DNA of 64,000 nucleotides from positions 3,596,001-3,660,000 of the forward strand of contig NZ_JADBEM010000001.1 of the NCBI RefSeq assembly GCF_014873875.1, written 5' to 3'. This document shows positions 24,800 through 33,375 of the stretch, in pieces; position 1 is the stretch's first letter, and each line of letters opens with the position of its first letter. The DNA comes from Actinopolymorpha pittospori (GTDB lineage Bacteria > Actinomycetota > Actinomycetes > Propionibacteriales > Actinopolymorphaceae). Below the pieces are notes generated by a model. That model was not told the DNA's origin. It worked only from the letters and a program-made list of their open reading frames with translations, and made no database searches. The translations under genes and the position numbers were made by a program.

Positions 24800-26548
24800 T
24801 CAGGTCTGCGGGGCGAGCTCGGGCCCGAGCGAGGAGAACTTCTCCTGCGAGACCATCCGCCTGGGTGGCCAGGTGATGTTGGCCGGTGGCCAACTCTGCC
24901 GGGTCTGCCGCAGGAACCACGTCGGCGGCTCGTACATCGGCGGCTCGAAGTTCTTCGGCAGCGAGGTCTGCCACTGGACGCCCTTGGTGCGTTCGGCGAA
25001 CTCCTCCTTGAGTTCGGCGAGCCGCTCGGGCTGGGTGAGGAGGTCCAGCGCGGTCGCGGCCAGGTAGCGGGACGCCATCAGCAGCGCGCTGTGACCCATC
25101 GGCGCCGACGCACTCGCGGCCACCGCCCAGTTGTGGGACTTGCAACCGATCGGGGAGACGGCGGTGCCGAGGCTCACCGTCGGCACCTGCCAGCTGATGT
25201 CGGCCACGTCGGTGGAGCCACCGCCGAGGAACATCCGCTCAGGGGCACGCAGGTCGGAGATCGTGGTCGCCTGGCCCACCTCGGGCAGGCCGAGCGAGCG
25301 CTGGATCTGCTTGGCGAGCTTCTGGTCGTCGTCGGTGAAGACGGGCGGACCGATCTGGACCATGTTCTCGTGCAGCAGTTCGGCGGCCGACCGCGACGGG
25401 AGCCGGTTCCAGCAGGCCGCGGTGATCCGGTACCGCATCGTGGTCTGGCTGGCCGTGGCGGCGGCCTGTGCGCAGGCGACCACCTTGTCGAAGAGCGCCT
25501 TGACGCGGGCTGGACTGCCCTCGCGGACGTAATAGGAGATCTCCGCGATCTCGGGGGTCACGTTGGGGGCGTCGCCGCCGTTATTGATGACGTAGTGCAG
25601 CCGGCCGGACGGCGCGATGTTCTCCTCGCGAAGGAACTCGGTCATGGTGGCGAGCATGATGACGCCGTCGAGGGCGCTCTTGTTGCCGAGCGGGGTGCCG
25701 CCGTGCCCGGAGACGCCGAGGAAGGTGAACGTCACGGCGGTCAGCGCGGAGTTGGTTCCCCAGCTCGTGGAGTTGCCCATGCCGGGGTGCCAGTCGATCA
25801 TCGCGTCCAGCCCGTCGTAGACGCCCTGCGCGACGGCGTAGGCCTTGCCGATGAGCTGTTCCTCCGCCGTCGAGCCGTAGAACTTCACCGTTCCGTCCAG
25901 CCCACCCTGGCGCAGGGCGGTCGAGACGGCGACGGCGGCGCCAGCGGCCGCGGAGCCGAGCGCACAGTGGCCGCACCCGTGTCCGGGGCCGTAGCTCGGC
26001 GCGAACGGGTCGTTGACGTACTCCAGCGGGTCGTGGACGCCGACGCCGCGCTTCTGGGAGAGGCCGGGGAGGGCGTCGTACTCACCGCTGAACCCGATCA
26101 CCGGTTTGCCGTTGCCGTGGCTCGCGGTTGCCACGAAGGCGGTCGGGAAGCCCGCGGCGCCCCACTCGACGTGGAATCCGTTCCGGCGTAGGAACTCCGC
26201 CTCGGCGATGGAGGAGTGCCACTCCCGCAGGGAGAGTTCGGCGTGTTCCCAGATCTCGTCGTTCAGGGCGGTGATCTGCCGCTCGTGGCCGTCGATCCAG
26301 TCCAGCGCGGTGTCCTTGGCCGCCGAGTCCTTCGCCAGGCCGGTGCGCGGCTGGTAGCCCTCGGGTACGGCGGCGTGCGGCGTGGTCGCGGCCGCGTGGG
26401 CGGGATCGGCGGCGAGCCCCGGCACCGTCGCACCGCCGGCACCGGCCGCGCCGAGCAGCGCCATCACCTGCCGGCGGCTGAGGTCCGGGGCGTTCCCGGC
26501 GAGCAGGTCGGCATGGTCGTGATCGTGGGTGTGGTCGAGGTCGCACAT
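24800..26548 (-). CDS. Tat-exported M20-family amidohydrolase (AbgB-like)
   Basis: About 582 residues from the ATG at 26548 (GGAGG 10 nt upstream). A His/Asp-rich leader (CDLDHTHDHDHADL) precedes a twin-arginine signal with SRRQVMALLGAAGAGGA and a cleavage site near DPAHA. The catalytic domain has GFSGEYDALPGLSQKRG, GHGCGHCALGSAAAGAA (metal site), STAEEQLIGKAY and GSTDVADISWQVPTV, resembling aminobenzoyl-glutamate hydrolase subunit B and related M20D amidohydrolases. The lid domain around HGGTPLGNKSALDGV is present. It probably hydrolyses an N-acyl amino acid or similar amide outside the membrane. The His-rich leader could bind metal before export. Confidence 0.85.
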   Translation of the reverse strand: MCDLDHTHDHDHADLLAGNAPDLSRRQVMALLGAAGAGGATVPGLAADPAHAAATTPHAAVPEGYQPRTGLAKDSAAKDTALDWIDGHERQITALNDEIWEHAELSLREWHSSIAEAEFLRRNGFHVEWGAAGFPTAFVATASHGNGKPVIGFSGEYDALPGLSQKRGVGVHDPLEYVNDPFAPSYGPGHGCGHCALGSAAAGAAVAVSTALRQGGLDGTVKFYGSTAEEQLIGKAYAVAQGVYDGLDAMIDWHPGMGNSTSWGTNSALTAVTFTFLGVSGHGGTPLGNKSALDGVIMLATMTEFLREENIAPSGRLHYVINNGGDAPNVTPEIAEISYYVREGSPARVKALFDKVVACAQAAATASQTTMRYRITAACWNRLPSRSAAELLHENMVQIGPPVFTDDDQKLAKQIQRSLGLPEVGQATTISDLRAPERMFLGGGSTDVADISWQVPTVSLGTAVSPIGCKSHNWAVAASASAPMGHSALLMASRYLAATALDLLTQPERLAELKEEFAERTKGVQWQTSLPKNFEPPMYEPPTWFLRQTRQSWPPANITWPPRRMVSQEKFSSLGPELAPQT

Positions 26549-26785
26549 GCGGCGGCACCTCCGGCGGGAGCGGGACAAACGGCCCGCAGGCGCGGGCCGC
26601 GTGACCCGACGCTAGGCACGAGCACGCGAGAGGGTCAACGGATTGTCATCGGCCGGGTTCGGACAGTGAGGCGACGGTAATGTCGCCGTGACACCGGGCG
26701 GTCGGACTGCACAGCGACGTCACGACGAGGCGACGCCGAGATCTCCCGACCCGCTACTCGTCGAGGTCGCTCCCTGCAGAGGTCG

Positions 26786-28003
26786 CTACTTGTCGATGTC
26801 GCCGACGACGAAGAACAGCGATCCGAGGATCGCCACCAGATCGGCGACCACGCAGCCGGGCACGAGTTCGGGGAGCACCGCGATGTTGTTGAACGACGCC
26901 GACCGCAGCTTCAGCCGCCACGGCGTCTTCTCGCCGCGAGAGACGAGGTAGTAGCCGTTGAGGCCGAGCGGGCTCTCCGTCCAGGCGTAGGTCTGGCCCT
27001 CCGGCGCCTTCAGGATCTTCGGCAACCGGACGTTGATCGGGCCGGCTGGCAGCGACCGGAGGCGCTCCAGGCAGGCTTCGGCCAGGTCGAGGGAGACGTG
27101 GACCTGCTCCCGGAGTACGTCGAAGCGGGCGAAACTGTCGCCCTCGGTCCGGGTCACCACCCGGCCGGGACCGCCCGGACCGAAGAGTTCGCCGTAGCCG
27201 AGGTATGGCTCGTCCCGGCGCAAGTCGAGGTTGACGCCGCTGGCGCGCGCGATCGGGCCGGAGATGCCGTACGCGTGTACGAGTTCGGGGGAGAGGACAC
27301 CGACCCCGCGGGTCCGGGCCCGGAAGATCTCGTTGCCGAAGATGAGGTCCTCGAGTTCGGGCAGCCGGCGGCGGACGGCGTCGATGGCCGCGCTGACCCG
27401 GTCGAGCCATCCCGCCGGGAGGTCCTCCTTCAACCCGCCCACCCGGTTGAACATGTAGTGCATGCGGCCGCCGGAGACCTCCTCCATCACCTGCTGCAGC
27501 GTCTCGCGCTCGCGGAAGGCGTAGAAGATCGGCGTGATCGCGCCGACCTCGAGGGGATAGCTGCCGAGGAACATCAGGTGGTTGAGGACGCGGTTGAGTT
27601 CGGCGAGGAGCGTCCGCGCCCACACCGCTCGGACCGGTACCTCGATCCCGGTCATCCGCTCGACCGCGAGGACGACGCCGAGTTCGTTGGCGAACGCCGA
27701 CAGCCAGTCGTGCCGGTTGGCGAGCATGATGATCTGGCGGTAGTCGCGGACCTCGAACAGCTTCTCCGCGCCTCGGTGCATGTAACCGACGACCGGCTCA
27801 CAGGTGATGATCCGCTCGCCGTCCAGGGTGATCCGCAGCCGCAGGACGCCGTGCGTGGCGGGATGCTGCGGGCCGATGTTGAGGATCATGTCCTCGGTGG
27901 CGAGTTCCCCGCCGCCGCCGCGCTCGTAGGATCCCGGACTCCCGGCCAGGCCCGCGGCGCCGGCGCCGAGGCTCACGATCCGTTCCGTCGTCACATTGAC
28001 CAT
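26786..28003 (-). CDS. nuoD: NADH-quinone oxidoreductase subunit D (49-kDa), stand-alone copy
   Basis: A 405-residue complex I NuoD subunit forming the quinone pocket. [34 protein letters not shown] and [14 protein letters not shown] are diagnostic, and the C-terminus ends in the canonical [12 protein letters not shown] sequence (Asp-Xaa-Asp near the end). No other nuo gene lies in the window, so this is either a second, orphan NuoD (known in several actinomycetes) or part of a scattered complex. The start ATG at 28003 lacks a clear ribosome binding site. A MidA/NDUFAF7-type methyltransferase, whose mitochondrial relative modifies the NuoD homologue, lies 2 kb away. Confidence 0.93.
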   Translation of the reverse strand: MVNVTTERIVSLGAGAAGLAGSPGSYERGGGGELATEDMILNIGPQHPATHGVLRLRITLDGERIITCEPVVGYMHRGAEKLFEVRDYRQIIMLANRHDWLSAFANELGVVLAVERMTGIEVPVRAVWARTLLAELNRVLNHLMFLGSYPLEVGAITPIFYAFRERETLQQVMEEVSGGRMHYMFNRVGGLKEDLPAGWLDRVSAAIDAVRRRLPELEDLIFGNEIFRARTRGVGVLSPELVHAYGISGPIARASGVNLDLRRDEPYLGYGELFGPGGPGRVVTRTEGDSFARFDVLREQVHVSLDLAEACLERLRSLPAGPINVRLPKILKAPEGQTYAWTESPLGLNGYYLVSRGEKTPWRLKLRSASFNNIAVLPELVPGCVVADLVAILGSLFFVVGDIDK

Positions 28004-28024
28004 GCTTGCACGGACTGGTGCGGA

Positions 28025-28030
28025 TAACCT
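28025..28030 (+). promoter_or_regulatory. -10 hexamer, leaderless PH-domain operon
   Basis: TAACCT ends 8 nt before the ATG at 28039, the same spacing as the eis-like and lysS genes. This supports 28039 over the upstream ATG at 28033, only 2 nt from the hexamer. Confidence 0.55.
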
Positions 28031-28038
28031 CCATGGCT

Positions 28039-28527
28039 ATGGACAGGCTGTTCGCGCCACCTGCTGAGCGTTGGCAAGCGGTGTCCCCCCGACTGTGCTC
28101 GCTGCGGCGCGCACTCCTCACCTTCTGGCTCGGTCTGCTCGGCCTGGGTGGTGCGATCGTGGCCGGTGTCGTCGGCATGTGGTGGCTCGGCGCGGTGATC
28201 ATCGTGGTCGCGGCGGCGGTCTACGCGTTCGGCTGGTGGCTGATCGGCCGCAACTGGCGTTCGTGGGGCTACGCCGAGCGCGGCGACGACCTGCTCGTGA
28301 CCCACGGCGTGCTGTTCCGCACGCTGGTCGTCGTGCCCTACGGCCGGATGCAGTTCGTGGACGTGACCGCCGGTCCGGCCGAGCGGAAGTTCGGGATCGC
28401 GAAGGTTCAGCTGCACACGGCCACCCCGGCGACCGACGCCGAGATCCCCGGCCTGACCCCTGACGAGGCCGAGAGTCTGCGGGACCGGCTGGCAGCGCTC
28501 GGCGAGGCCAGGGCCGCGGGGCTGTGA
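28039..28527 (+). CDS. PH-domain membrane protein, YdbS-like
   Basis: About 162 residues. Two membrane segments (about residues 26-48 and 52-72) are followed by a bacterial PH-like (bPH2) domain with WGYAERGDDLLVTHGVLFRT, VVPYGRMQFVDV and AGPAERKFGIAKVQLHT. Paired YdbS/YdbT proteins sit in the membrane; the Bacillus pair contributes to bacteriocin resistance (family knowledge), but function here is not shown. The stop overlaps the next gene's GTG by 4 bp. Confidence 0.88.
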   Translation: MDRLFAPPAERWQAVSPRLCSLRRALLTFWLGLLGLGGAIVAGVVGMWWLGAVIIVVAAAVYAFGWWLIGRNWRSWGYAERGDDLLVTHGVLFRTLVVVPYGRMQFVDVTAGPAERKFGIAKVQLHTATPATDAEIPGLTPDEAESLRDRLAALGEARAAGL

Positions 28528-30194
28528 CCGGGATGGCGGAGCCTCCGTCGGCCGCGGCGTTCGGTCCCGACCCCGCGGCCGATGCCGGTCGGCCGATGGA
28601 GGCCGCGAACGCCGTCAGCCCGACGCACGCCGTCGAAGGTAGCGGGATGGACGGCCCTGAGGACCCGGACGGCGTTACGGGCAGGGATCGCGCCGCGGGC
28701 GATGGCGTCGCCGGCGTGAACGGTGTCGATGACGCCGACGGCACCGAGCTGCGCCGGCTGCATCCGGCGACCCCGGTCCTCAACGGCTGGAAGTACTTCG
28801 CCCTCGCGGTCGCGGTGGTCGGCCAGGACGCCGTACGCGATCTGGACTTTCGTCTCTTCGGCCTGCAGGTGCTGGCCGCGGTGATCCTCGGCGTCGTGTT
28901 CGGCTCCTTCTCCTGGTGGTTCACGAAGTACCGCATCGAGGGGGAGGAGCTGCGGATCGAGAGCGGCTTCCTCTTCCGCCGTTCGCGCCGGATCCGGATC
29001 GACCGGCTGCAGGCCGTCGACATCGTCCGGCCGGTGCTGGCGCGCTTCCTCGGGGTGGCCGAGCTGCGGCTGGAGGTCGCCGGCGGTGGCAGGACCGAGG
29101 CGCCGCTCGCCTACCTCAACGAACCAGGCGCGCAGCGACTGCGGGCGGAGTTGCTGGCCCGCGCCGCCGGGCTCGCCGCGGACACGCCGGAAGCTCCCGA
29201 ACGCCGGCTGGTCGCCGTCCCTCCTGGTGTGCTCCTCGCGTCGACCGTGGTGAGTGCGCCGTTCCTCACCGCCGTACTCGGCTTCGCGGTCGTGGGAGTG
29301 GCCGCGATCATCGCGCGGGAGATCGTCGGCCTGGCGTTCCTGCTCCCCTGGGCGGTGGGTGGCCTCAGCGTGGTCTGGCGGCAGTTCATCGGCGAGTTCG
29401 GTTTCACCGTCAGCGAGTCGCCCGACGGTCTCCGGATCCGTAAAGGTCTCCTTGACACCTGGTCGCAGACCGTGCCGCCCGGCCGGGTGCAGGGCGTCGA
29501 GATCGAACAGCAGTTCCTCTGGCGGCCCAAGGGCTGGGTGAAGCTCTCCGTCGACGTCGCGGGATACGGCGCCAAGGGTGCGGAGGGCCAGACCTCCTCG
29601 ACGCTGTTGCCGGTCGCGCCCTGGCCGGTGGCCCGGGCCCTGCTCGAACGCGTGCTCCCCGGCGTCGACGTCGACGGCGTGGTCCGGGTACCGGCACCGC
29701 GCCAGGCCCGCTGGCTTCGCCCGATCGGCTGGCGCTTCCTCCGGCACGGCGTCGACGAGCAGGTGTTCGTGACCGACGCCGGCTGGCTGACCCGGCGTAC
29801 CTCCGTCGTCCCCCACGTCAAGATGCAGAGCATCCGGGTCACGCAGGGGCCACTGCAACGCCGGCTCGACCTCGCCACGGTGCATGTCGACACCCCGGTC
29901 GGCCCGGTGAACGCCGTCGCCATGCACCGCGACCCCGCTGTCGCGCGGGAACTGTCGGAGTCGCAGCCGGAGCGCTCCCGGCAGGCCCGTCTGGTGGCCG
30001 CCCCGGAGCGCTGGATGCAGGTACGCGCGCGCGAACGGTCCGACGTGCCAGCTCAGCTAGGTCAGCCGGCGGATCAGCCAGATCGGCCCGCGGACCAGCC
30101 GGATCCGCCGGCGGATCGGCCGGCTCAGCCCGGCGGGACCGCCGGCGGCGTCGACGGTGCGCACGCGGGGGAGCCGGGCCTACCCAACACCTGA
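28524..30194 (+). CDS. Multi-PH-domain membrane protein, YdbT-like
   Basis: A 556-residue partner of the preceding gene, coupled by a GTGA overlap (an ATG at 28533 is possible). A disordered N-tail of about 85 residues precedes two membrane segments and a bPH2 domain (YRIEGEELRIESGFLFRRSR; RIRIDRLQAVDIVRPVLARF). A second pair of membrane segments (about residues 240-290) and bPH2 domain follow (FGFTVSESPDGLRIRKGLLD). A third bPH2-like region comes after (VFVTDAGWLTRRTSVVPHVK). The last 70 residues are a Pro/Gln/Asp-rich repeat (QPADQPDRPADQPDPPADR). Its 3' end overlaps the convergent methyltransferase gene by 70 bp. Confidence 0.88.
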   Translation: MTGMAEPPSAAAFGPDPAADAGRPMEAANAVSPTHAVEGSGMDGPEDPDGVTGRDRAAGDGVAGVNGVDDADGTELRRLHPATPVLNGWKYFALAVAVVGQDAVRDLDFRLFGLQVLAAVILGVVFGSFSWWFTKYRIEGEELRIESGFLFRRSRRIRIDRLQAVDIVRPVLARFLGVAELRLEVAGGGRTEAPLAYLNEPGAQRLRAELLARAAGLAADTPEAPERRLVAVPPGVLLASTVVSAPFLTAVLGFAVVGVAAIIAREIVGLAFLLPWAVGGLSVVWRQFIGEFGFTVSESPDGLRIRKGLLDTWSQTVPPGRVQGVEIEQQFLWRPKGWVKLSVDVAGYGAKGAEGQTSSTLLPVAPWPVARALLERVLPGVDVDGVVRVPAPRQARWLRPIGWRFLRHGVDEQVFVTDAGWLTRRTSVVPHVKMQSIRVTQGPLQRRLDLATVHVDTPVGPVNAVAMHRDPAVARELSESQPERSRQARLVAAPERWMQVRARERSDVPAQLGQPADQPDRPADQPDPPADRPAQPGGTAGGVDGAHAGEPGLPNT

Positions 30195-31153
30195 CGTACG
30201 TCGACCCCCCTGCCCTGCGCGAGCCACCAGAAGTCGCCGAGCCCACCACGGGCGACGAGTTCGGAGGTCTCGCCGGCCTGGGACAACGCGCTGAGGTAGG
30301 CCGCCGGATCCGAACTGGCCAGCGTCAGTGGGGGCCGGGCGGGGTTCAGGCCGAGTTCCATCAGCGCCTCGCGCTGGGTGGTGAGCAGGCTCGAGTCGGC
30401 GCCGGCGGTCGCGCCCGCCCGGTCCACCGCGTCGATCGCGACGTGGGCCGTGATGTCGCAGGACCGGTCGGGCAGCGGCGCGACGAGCCGGCCCGAGCGG
30501 TAGCCGGTCAGGGTGCCCAGCGCCGGCCGCTCGGCGCTCAGGTGGCCGTAGTCGATGGCGAGGGCGATGCCGTGCCGCAACCGGCGTACGACGGCCGCCC
30601 AGGCCCGGTCACGGGGCAGGCCGATCTCGGCGCGGCTACCAGGCGGGGACCCGCGCAGCGGCCACCAGCGGTCCAGCCAGTCCGCGTCGGAGCCGCTCAC
30701 CCGCTCGCCGAGGCGCTCCTGGCCGGTCGTCACGTCGACCTCGACCAGCCGTGGAACCCGGTCGGCGTCGACCTCGGCAACGTCGAGCGGTACGTCGTCC
30801 AGCCACTCGTTCGCGATCACCAGGGCGGTGATCTCCTCCGGCAGCGTGTGGGTCCAGCCCACGGACGCGGGGAGGTCCGGTGGCCGGTCGGCCACCTCGA
30901 CCCCGACCAGGGCGAGTGAGGGATCGAGATCGTGCAGCGCGTGGAGGAGTTCGCCGCGACCGGCGCCCACGTCGACGATGGTGTCGAGCCGCGCGGCCCG
31001 GGCGAGCCGCTGGAGCGCACCGGAGAACGCGCGGGAGACGTGCACGGAGGTACGGAAGTGTGCCGAGGGTGCCTGGGTCCGGAAGAAGCCCTCGACGCCG
31101 TACAGCGCGTCCTCCGTGGCCACCCGCCAGGTACGCCAGTTCCGGTCCCCCAT
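30125..31153 (-). CDS. SAM-dependent methyltransferase, MidA/NDUFAF7 family
   Basis: About 342 residues. The SAM site is DTIVDVGAGRGELLHALHD, followed by GVEVADRPPDLP and IANEWLDDVPLDV, the conserved NEWLDxxP-type motif of the family. LAIDYGHLSAERPALGTLTGY matches the DYG..R..GTL.GY segment, and DITAHVAIDAV the DITAHV motif. Human NDUFAF7 dimethylates an arginine of NDUFS2, the NuoD homologue, during complex I assembly. An orphan nuoD lies nearby, so NuoD is a candidate substrate (inference). The ATG at 31153 is preceded 7 nt by TAGGGT, suggesting a leaderless message. The 3' end overlaps the YdbT-like gene tail to tail. Confidence 0.88.
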   Translation of the reverse strand: MGDRNWRTWRVATEDALYGVEGFFRTQAPSAHFRTSVHVSRAFSGALQRLARAARLDTIVDVGAGRGELLHALHDLDPSLALVGVEVADRPPDLPASVGWTHTLPEEITALVIANEWLDDVPLDVAEVDADRVPRLVEVDVTTGQERLGERVSGSDADWLDRWWPLRGSPPGSRAEIGLPRDRAWAAVVRRLRHGIALAIDYGHLSAERPALGTLTGYRSGRLVAPLPDRSCDITAHVAIDAVDRAGATAGADSSLLTTQREALMELGLNPARPPLTLASSDPAAYLSALSQAGETSELVARGGLGDFWWLAQGRGVDVRQVLGRPGSPACAPSTPPAVPPG

Positions 31154-31160
31154 GCGGGTG

Positions 31161-31166
31161 ACCCTA
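31161..31166 (-). promoter_or_regulatory. -10 hexamer, leaderless MidA-like gene
   Basis: TAGGGT on the minus strand ends 7 nt before the ATG at 31153. No Shine-Dalgarno is present. Confidence 0.55.
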
Positions 31167-31352
31167 TGTGGCCGGGCCGGCGGGCAGCCCGGCAATGGTG
31201 CGATCCGCTTGCACTCGCGCACCGGTCACCCGCACCCTGGACGCCTGGGGGCCGGCTGTCTGCTCGGCACCAGGTCTCGACAAACCCCGCGCACCGGACA
31301 CTCGTCCAGGCTCGAGCGGGTCAGGCCGACGACGGTCCAGGAGGCGGTGGCG

Positions 31353-32000
31353 TTGTTCGAACGGTTCACGGACGGGGCCCGGCGAGTGGTGGTGCTCGCC
31401 CAGGAGGAGGCCCGACAGCTCGGCCACAACTACATCGGCACCGAGCACCTGCTGCTCGGCCTGATGCACGAGGGGAGTGGCGAGGCCGCCCGGGCGCTGG
31501 CCGGCGCGGGTCTCACCCTCGACGGCGTACGCGAGCAGGTTCTGGCGTTGGCTCCCGTCCCCGAGAGGCCCAAGCCATCCGGCCACATCCCCTTCACCCC
31601 GCCGGCCAAGACGGTGATGGAGCTCGCGCTCCGGGAGGCGCTCCGGCTCCGGCACCGCTACCTCGGCACCGAGCATCTGCTGCTCGGTCTCCTGCAGGAG
31701 GGCGACGGCGTCGCCGTCGTGGCGTTGCGTGAGCTTGGCGTCGATCCCGTCGAGCTTCGGCGCGCGGTCCTCGCCGAGCTGGGGGAGCGACCTGGACAGA
31801 CCCCTCCAGCAGGGGAACATCCGGGCGAACATACCCCGGCCGAATCTCGCACCCAGGTGCTGGCCGAGATGCGGGCGACGTTCGACGACAACGAGCGGTT
31901 GCGCGGCGAGGTGGCCCGGCTGCGCGCGCTGCTCCTGCGGCACGACATCGATCCGGACGAGGACGCGGAGCAGGGCCAGAGCGGTTCCGGGCCCGCCTGA
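31353..32000 (+). CDS. Stand-alone Clp N-terminal-domain protein (ClpC N-domain paralogue)
   Basis: 215 residues if initiated at the TTG at 31353, which has AGGAGG 8 nt upstream and yields [20 protein letters not shown], matching the ClpC start at 44007 residue for residue but one. Two Clp repeat motifs follow ([19 protein letters not shown], then LRHRYLGTEHLLLGLLQEG), separated by [19 protein letters not shown]. After about residue 150 the ATPase domains of ClpC are absent; instead there is a short Pro-rich linker and a helical C-tail (NERLRGEVARLRALLLRHD). It could act as an adaptor or decoy for Clp substrates. A GTG at 31347 is an alternative start with poor spacing. Confidence 0.88.
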   Translation: MFERFTDGARRVVVLAQEEARQLGHNYIGTEHLLLGLMHEGSGEAARALAGAGLTLDGVREQVLALAPVPERPKPSGHIPFTPPAKTVMELALREALRLRHRYLGTEHLLLGLLQEGDGVAVVALRELGVDPVELRRAVLAELGERPGQTPPAGEHPGEHTPAESRTQVLAEMRATFDDNERLRGEVARLRALLLRHDIDPDEDAEQGQSGSGPA

Positions 32001-32135
32001 GCCCTGTCCGAGGCTTGCCTGAGCCTGCCTGACTGCTCGAGCGGCGGGTCCGGCGGCGCTCGCTGCTCCGCCCAGGGTCGCGCCCGGACGGTCGCGGTCC
32101 TACCTACGGTGGACGTCGGCTACCGGGGCGGCACG

Positions 32136-32141
32136 TACTCT
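32136..32141 (+). promoter_or_regulatory. -10 hexamer, leaderless histidine kinase gene
   Basis: TACTCT ends 7 nt before the GTG at 32149; there is no ribosome binding site. Confidence 0.5.
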
Positions 32142-32148
32142 CGGCTTC

Positions 32149-33369
32149 GTGCTCGGCTCGATCTACGACTGGCCGCGCCGTCGGCCGTACGTCGTGGACG
32201 GCATCCTGACGGCGTTCCTCGGCCTGTCCACCGTCCCCACCGGGTTCGCCACCGACGGCGTGGTCGGCGGCCTGCTCAGTGTGGGGATGATCGCGCCGCT
32301 GTTCTGGCGTCGGAGCAGACCTGCCCGCACCTACGCCGTGGTCGCGCTGTCGTGTTTCGCCGAGGTGCTCTTCCTCGAGAAGCCGATGACGGCGAACGTC
32401 GGGTACCTCTTCATCCTCTACTCGGTCAGCGCCTACGCCCGCCAGAACTCCGTGCGCTACACCGCGCTCGGTGTGGGGGTGATCGGCTCCTTCCTCGGCC
32501 CGCTGGACTGGGGCATTCTCCAGACCTCGGACGACGCGGCGGACGTGCTGCTGCCCGGCACCGCACTCGCCATCCTGGTGGCGTTCATCTGGACGTTCGG
32601 TGACCTGATGCGCACCCGCCGGGCCTACGTCGGTCAGCTCGAGGAGCGGGCCCGTCGGCTCGAGTTCGAGCGTGATCAGCAGGCCCGGCTGGCGAGGTCG
32701 GCCGAGCGCGCCCGGATCGCCCGCGAGCTGCACGACGTCATCGCCCACTCGCTCTCGGTGGTGGTCGCCCAGGCCGACGGGGGCCTGTACGCGGGGGAGA
32801 AGAACGCCGACGCGGCCCGAACCGCGCTCGCCACCATCGGCCAGACCAGCCGGCAGGCGCTCTCGGAGATGCGCCGCCTGCTCGGCGTCCTGCGCACGGA
32901 GGGCGAACCCGACCCCGGTCCACCCGAGGGTGCGGCTCCCGACCGCGCGCCGCAGCCGAGCCTGGCCCAGCTCCCGGACCTGATCGCCCAGGTACGCGCG
33001 AGCGGGCTGCCCATCGACGTGCGGGTCACCGGCGACGAGCGGCCGCTCGCGGGCGGCACCGAACTCGCGGCGTACCGCATCGTCCAGGAGGCGTTGACGA
33101 ACACGCTCAAGCACGGTGGGCCACAGGCCGCCGCGGCGGTGCGGCTGGACTACGCCCGGGACACGCTGAACATCCACGTCCTCGACAATGGGCGCGGGCT
33201 GTCCGCGCACAGCGACGGCCAGGGACACGGGATCCACGGCATGCAGGAACGCATCGCTGTCTACGGTGGTGTCCTGCGGGCCGGTCCCCGCAACGGCGGC
33301 GGGTTCGAAGTGGTGGCGCAGCTGCCGCTCAGCGCCGAGGAGCGCCGACGTGGCGCGAAGAGGGAGTGA
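32149..33369 (+). CDS. Sensor histidine kinase, NarL/DesK type
   Basis: A 406-residue membrane kinase. About five hydrophobic segments cover residues 15-150, with no large extracellular sensor, so it probably senses the membrane or a partner transporter. A coiled coil (VGQLEERARRLEFERDQQAR) leads to the HisKA_3 motif RIARELHDVIAHSLSVVV with the phospho-acceptor His in ELHD. The HATPase domain has EALTNTLKHGGPQA (N box), VLDNGRGL (G1) and GHGIHGMQERIAVYGG (G2). Its stop is directly followed by the response regulator, and an ABC exporter lies downstream. Confidence 0.93.
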   Translation: MLGSIYDWPRRRPYVVDGILTAFLGLSTVPTGFATDGVVGGLLSVGMIAPLFWRRSRPARTYAVVALSCFAEVLFLEKPMTANVGYLFILYSVSAYARQNSVRYTALGVGVIGSFLGPLDWGILQTSDDAADVLLPGTALAILVAFIWTFGDLMRTRRAYVGQLEERARRLEFERDQQARLARSAERARIARELHDVIAHSLSVVVAQADGGLYAGEKNADAARTALATIGQTSRQALSEMRRLLGVLRTEGEPDPGPPEGAAPDRAPQPSLAQLPDLIAQVRASGLPIDVRVTGDERPLAGGTELAAYRIVQEALTNTLKHGGPQAAAAVRLDYARDTLNIHVLDNGRGLSAHSDGQGHGIHGMQERIAVYGGVLRAGPRNGGGFEVVAQLPLSAEERRRGAKRE

Positions 33370-33375
33370 GTGCGG

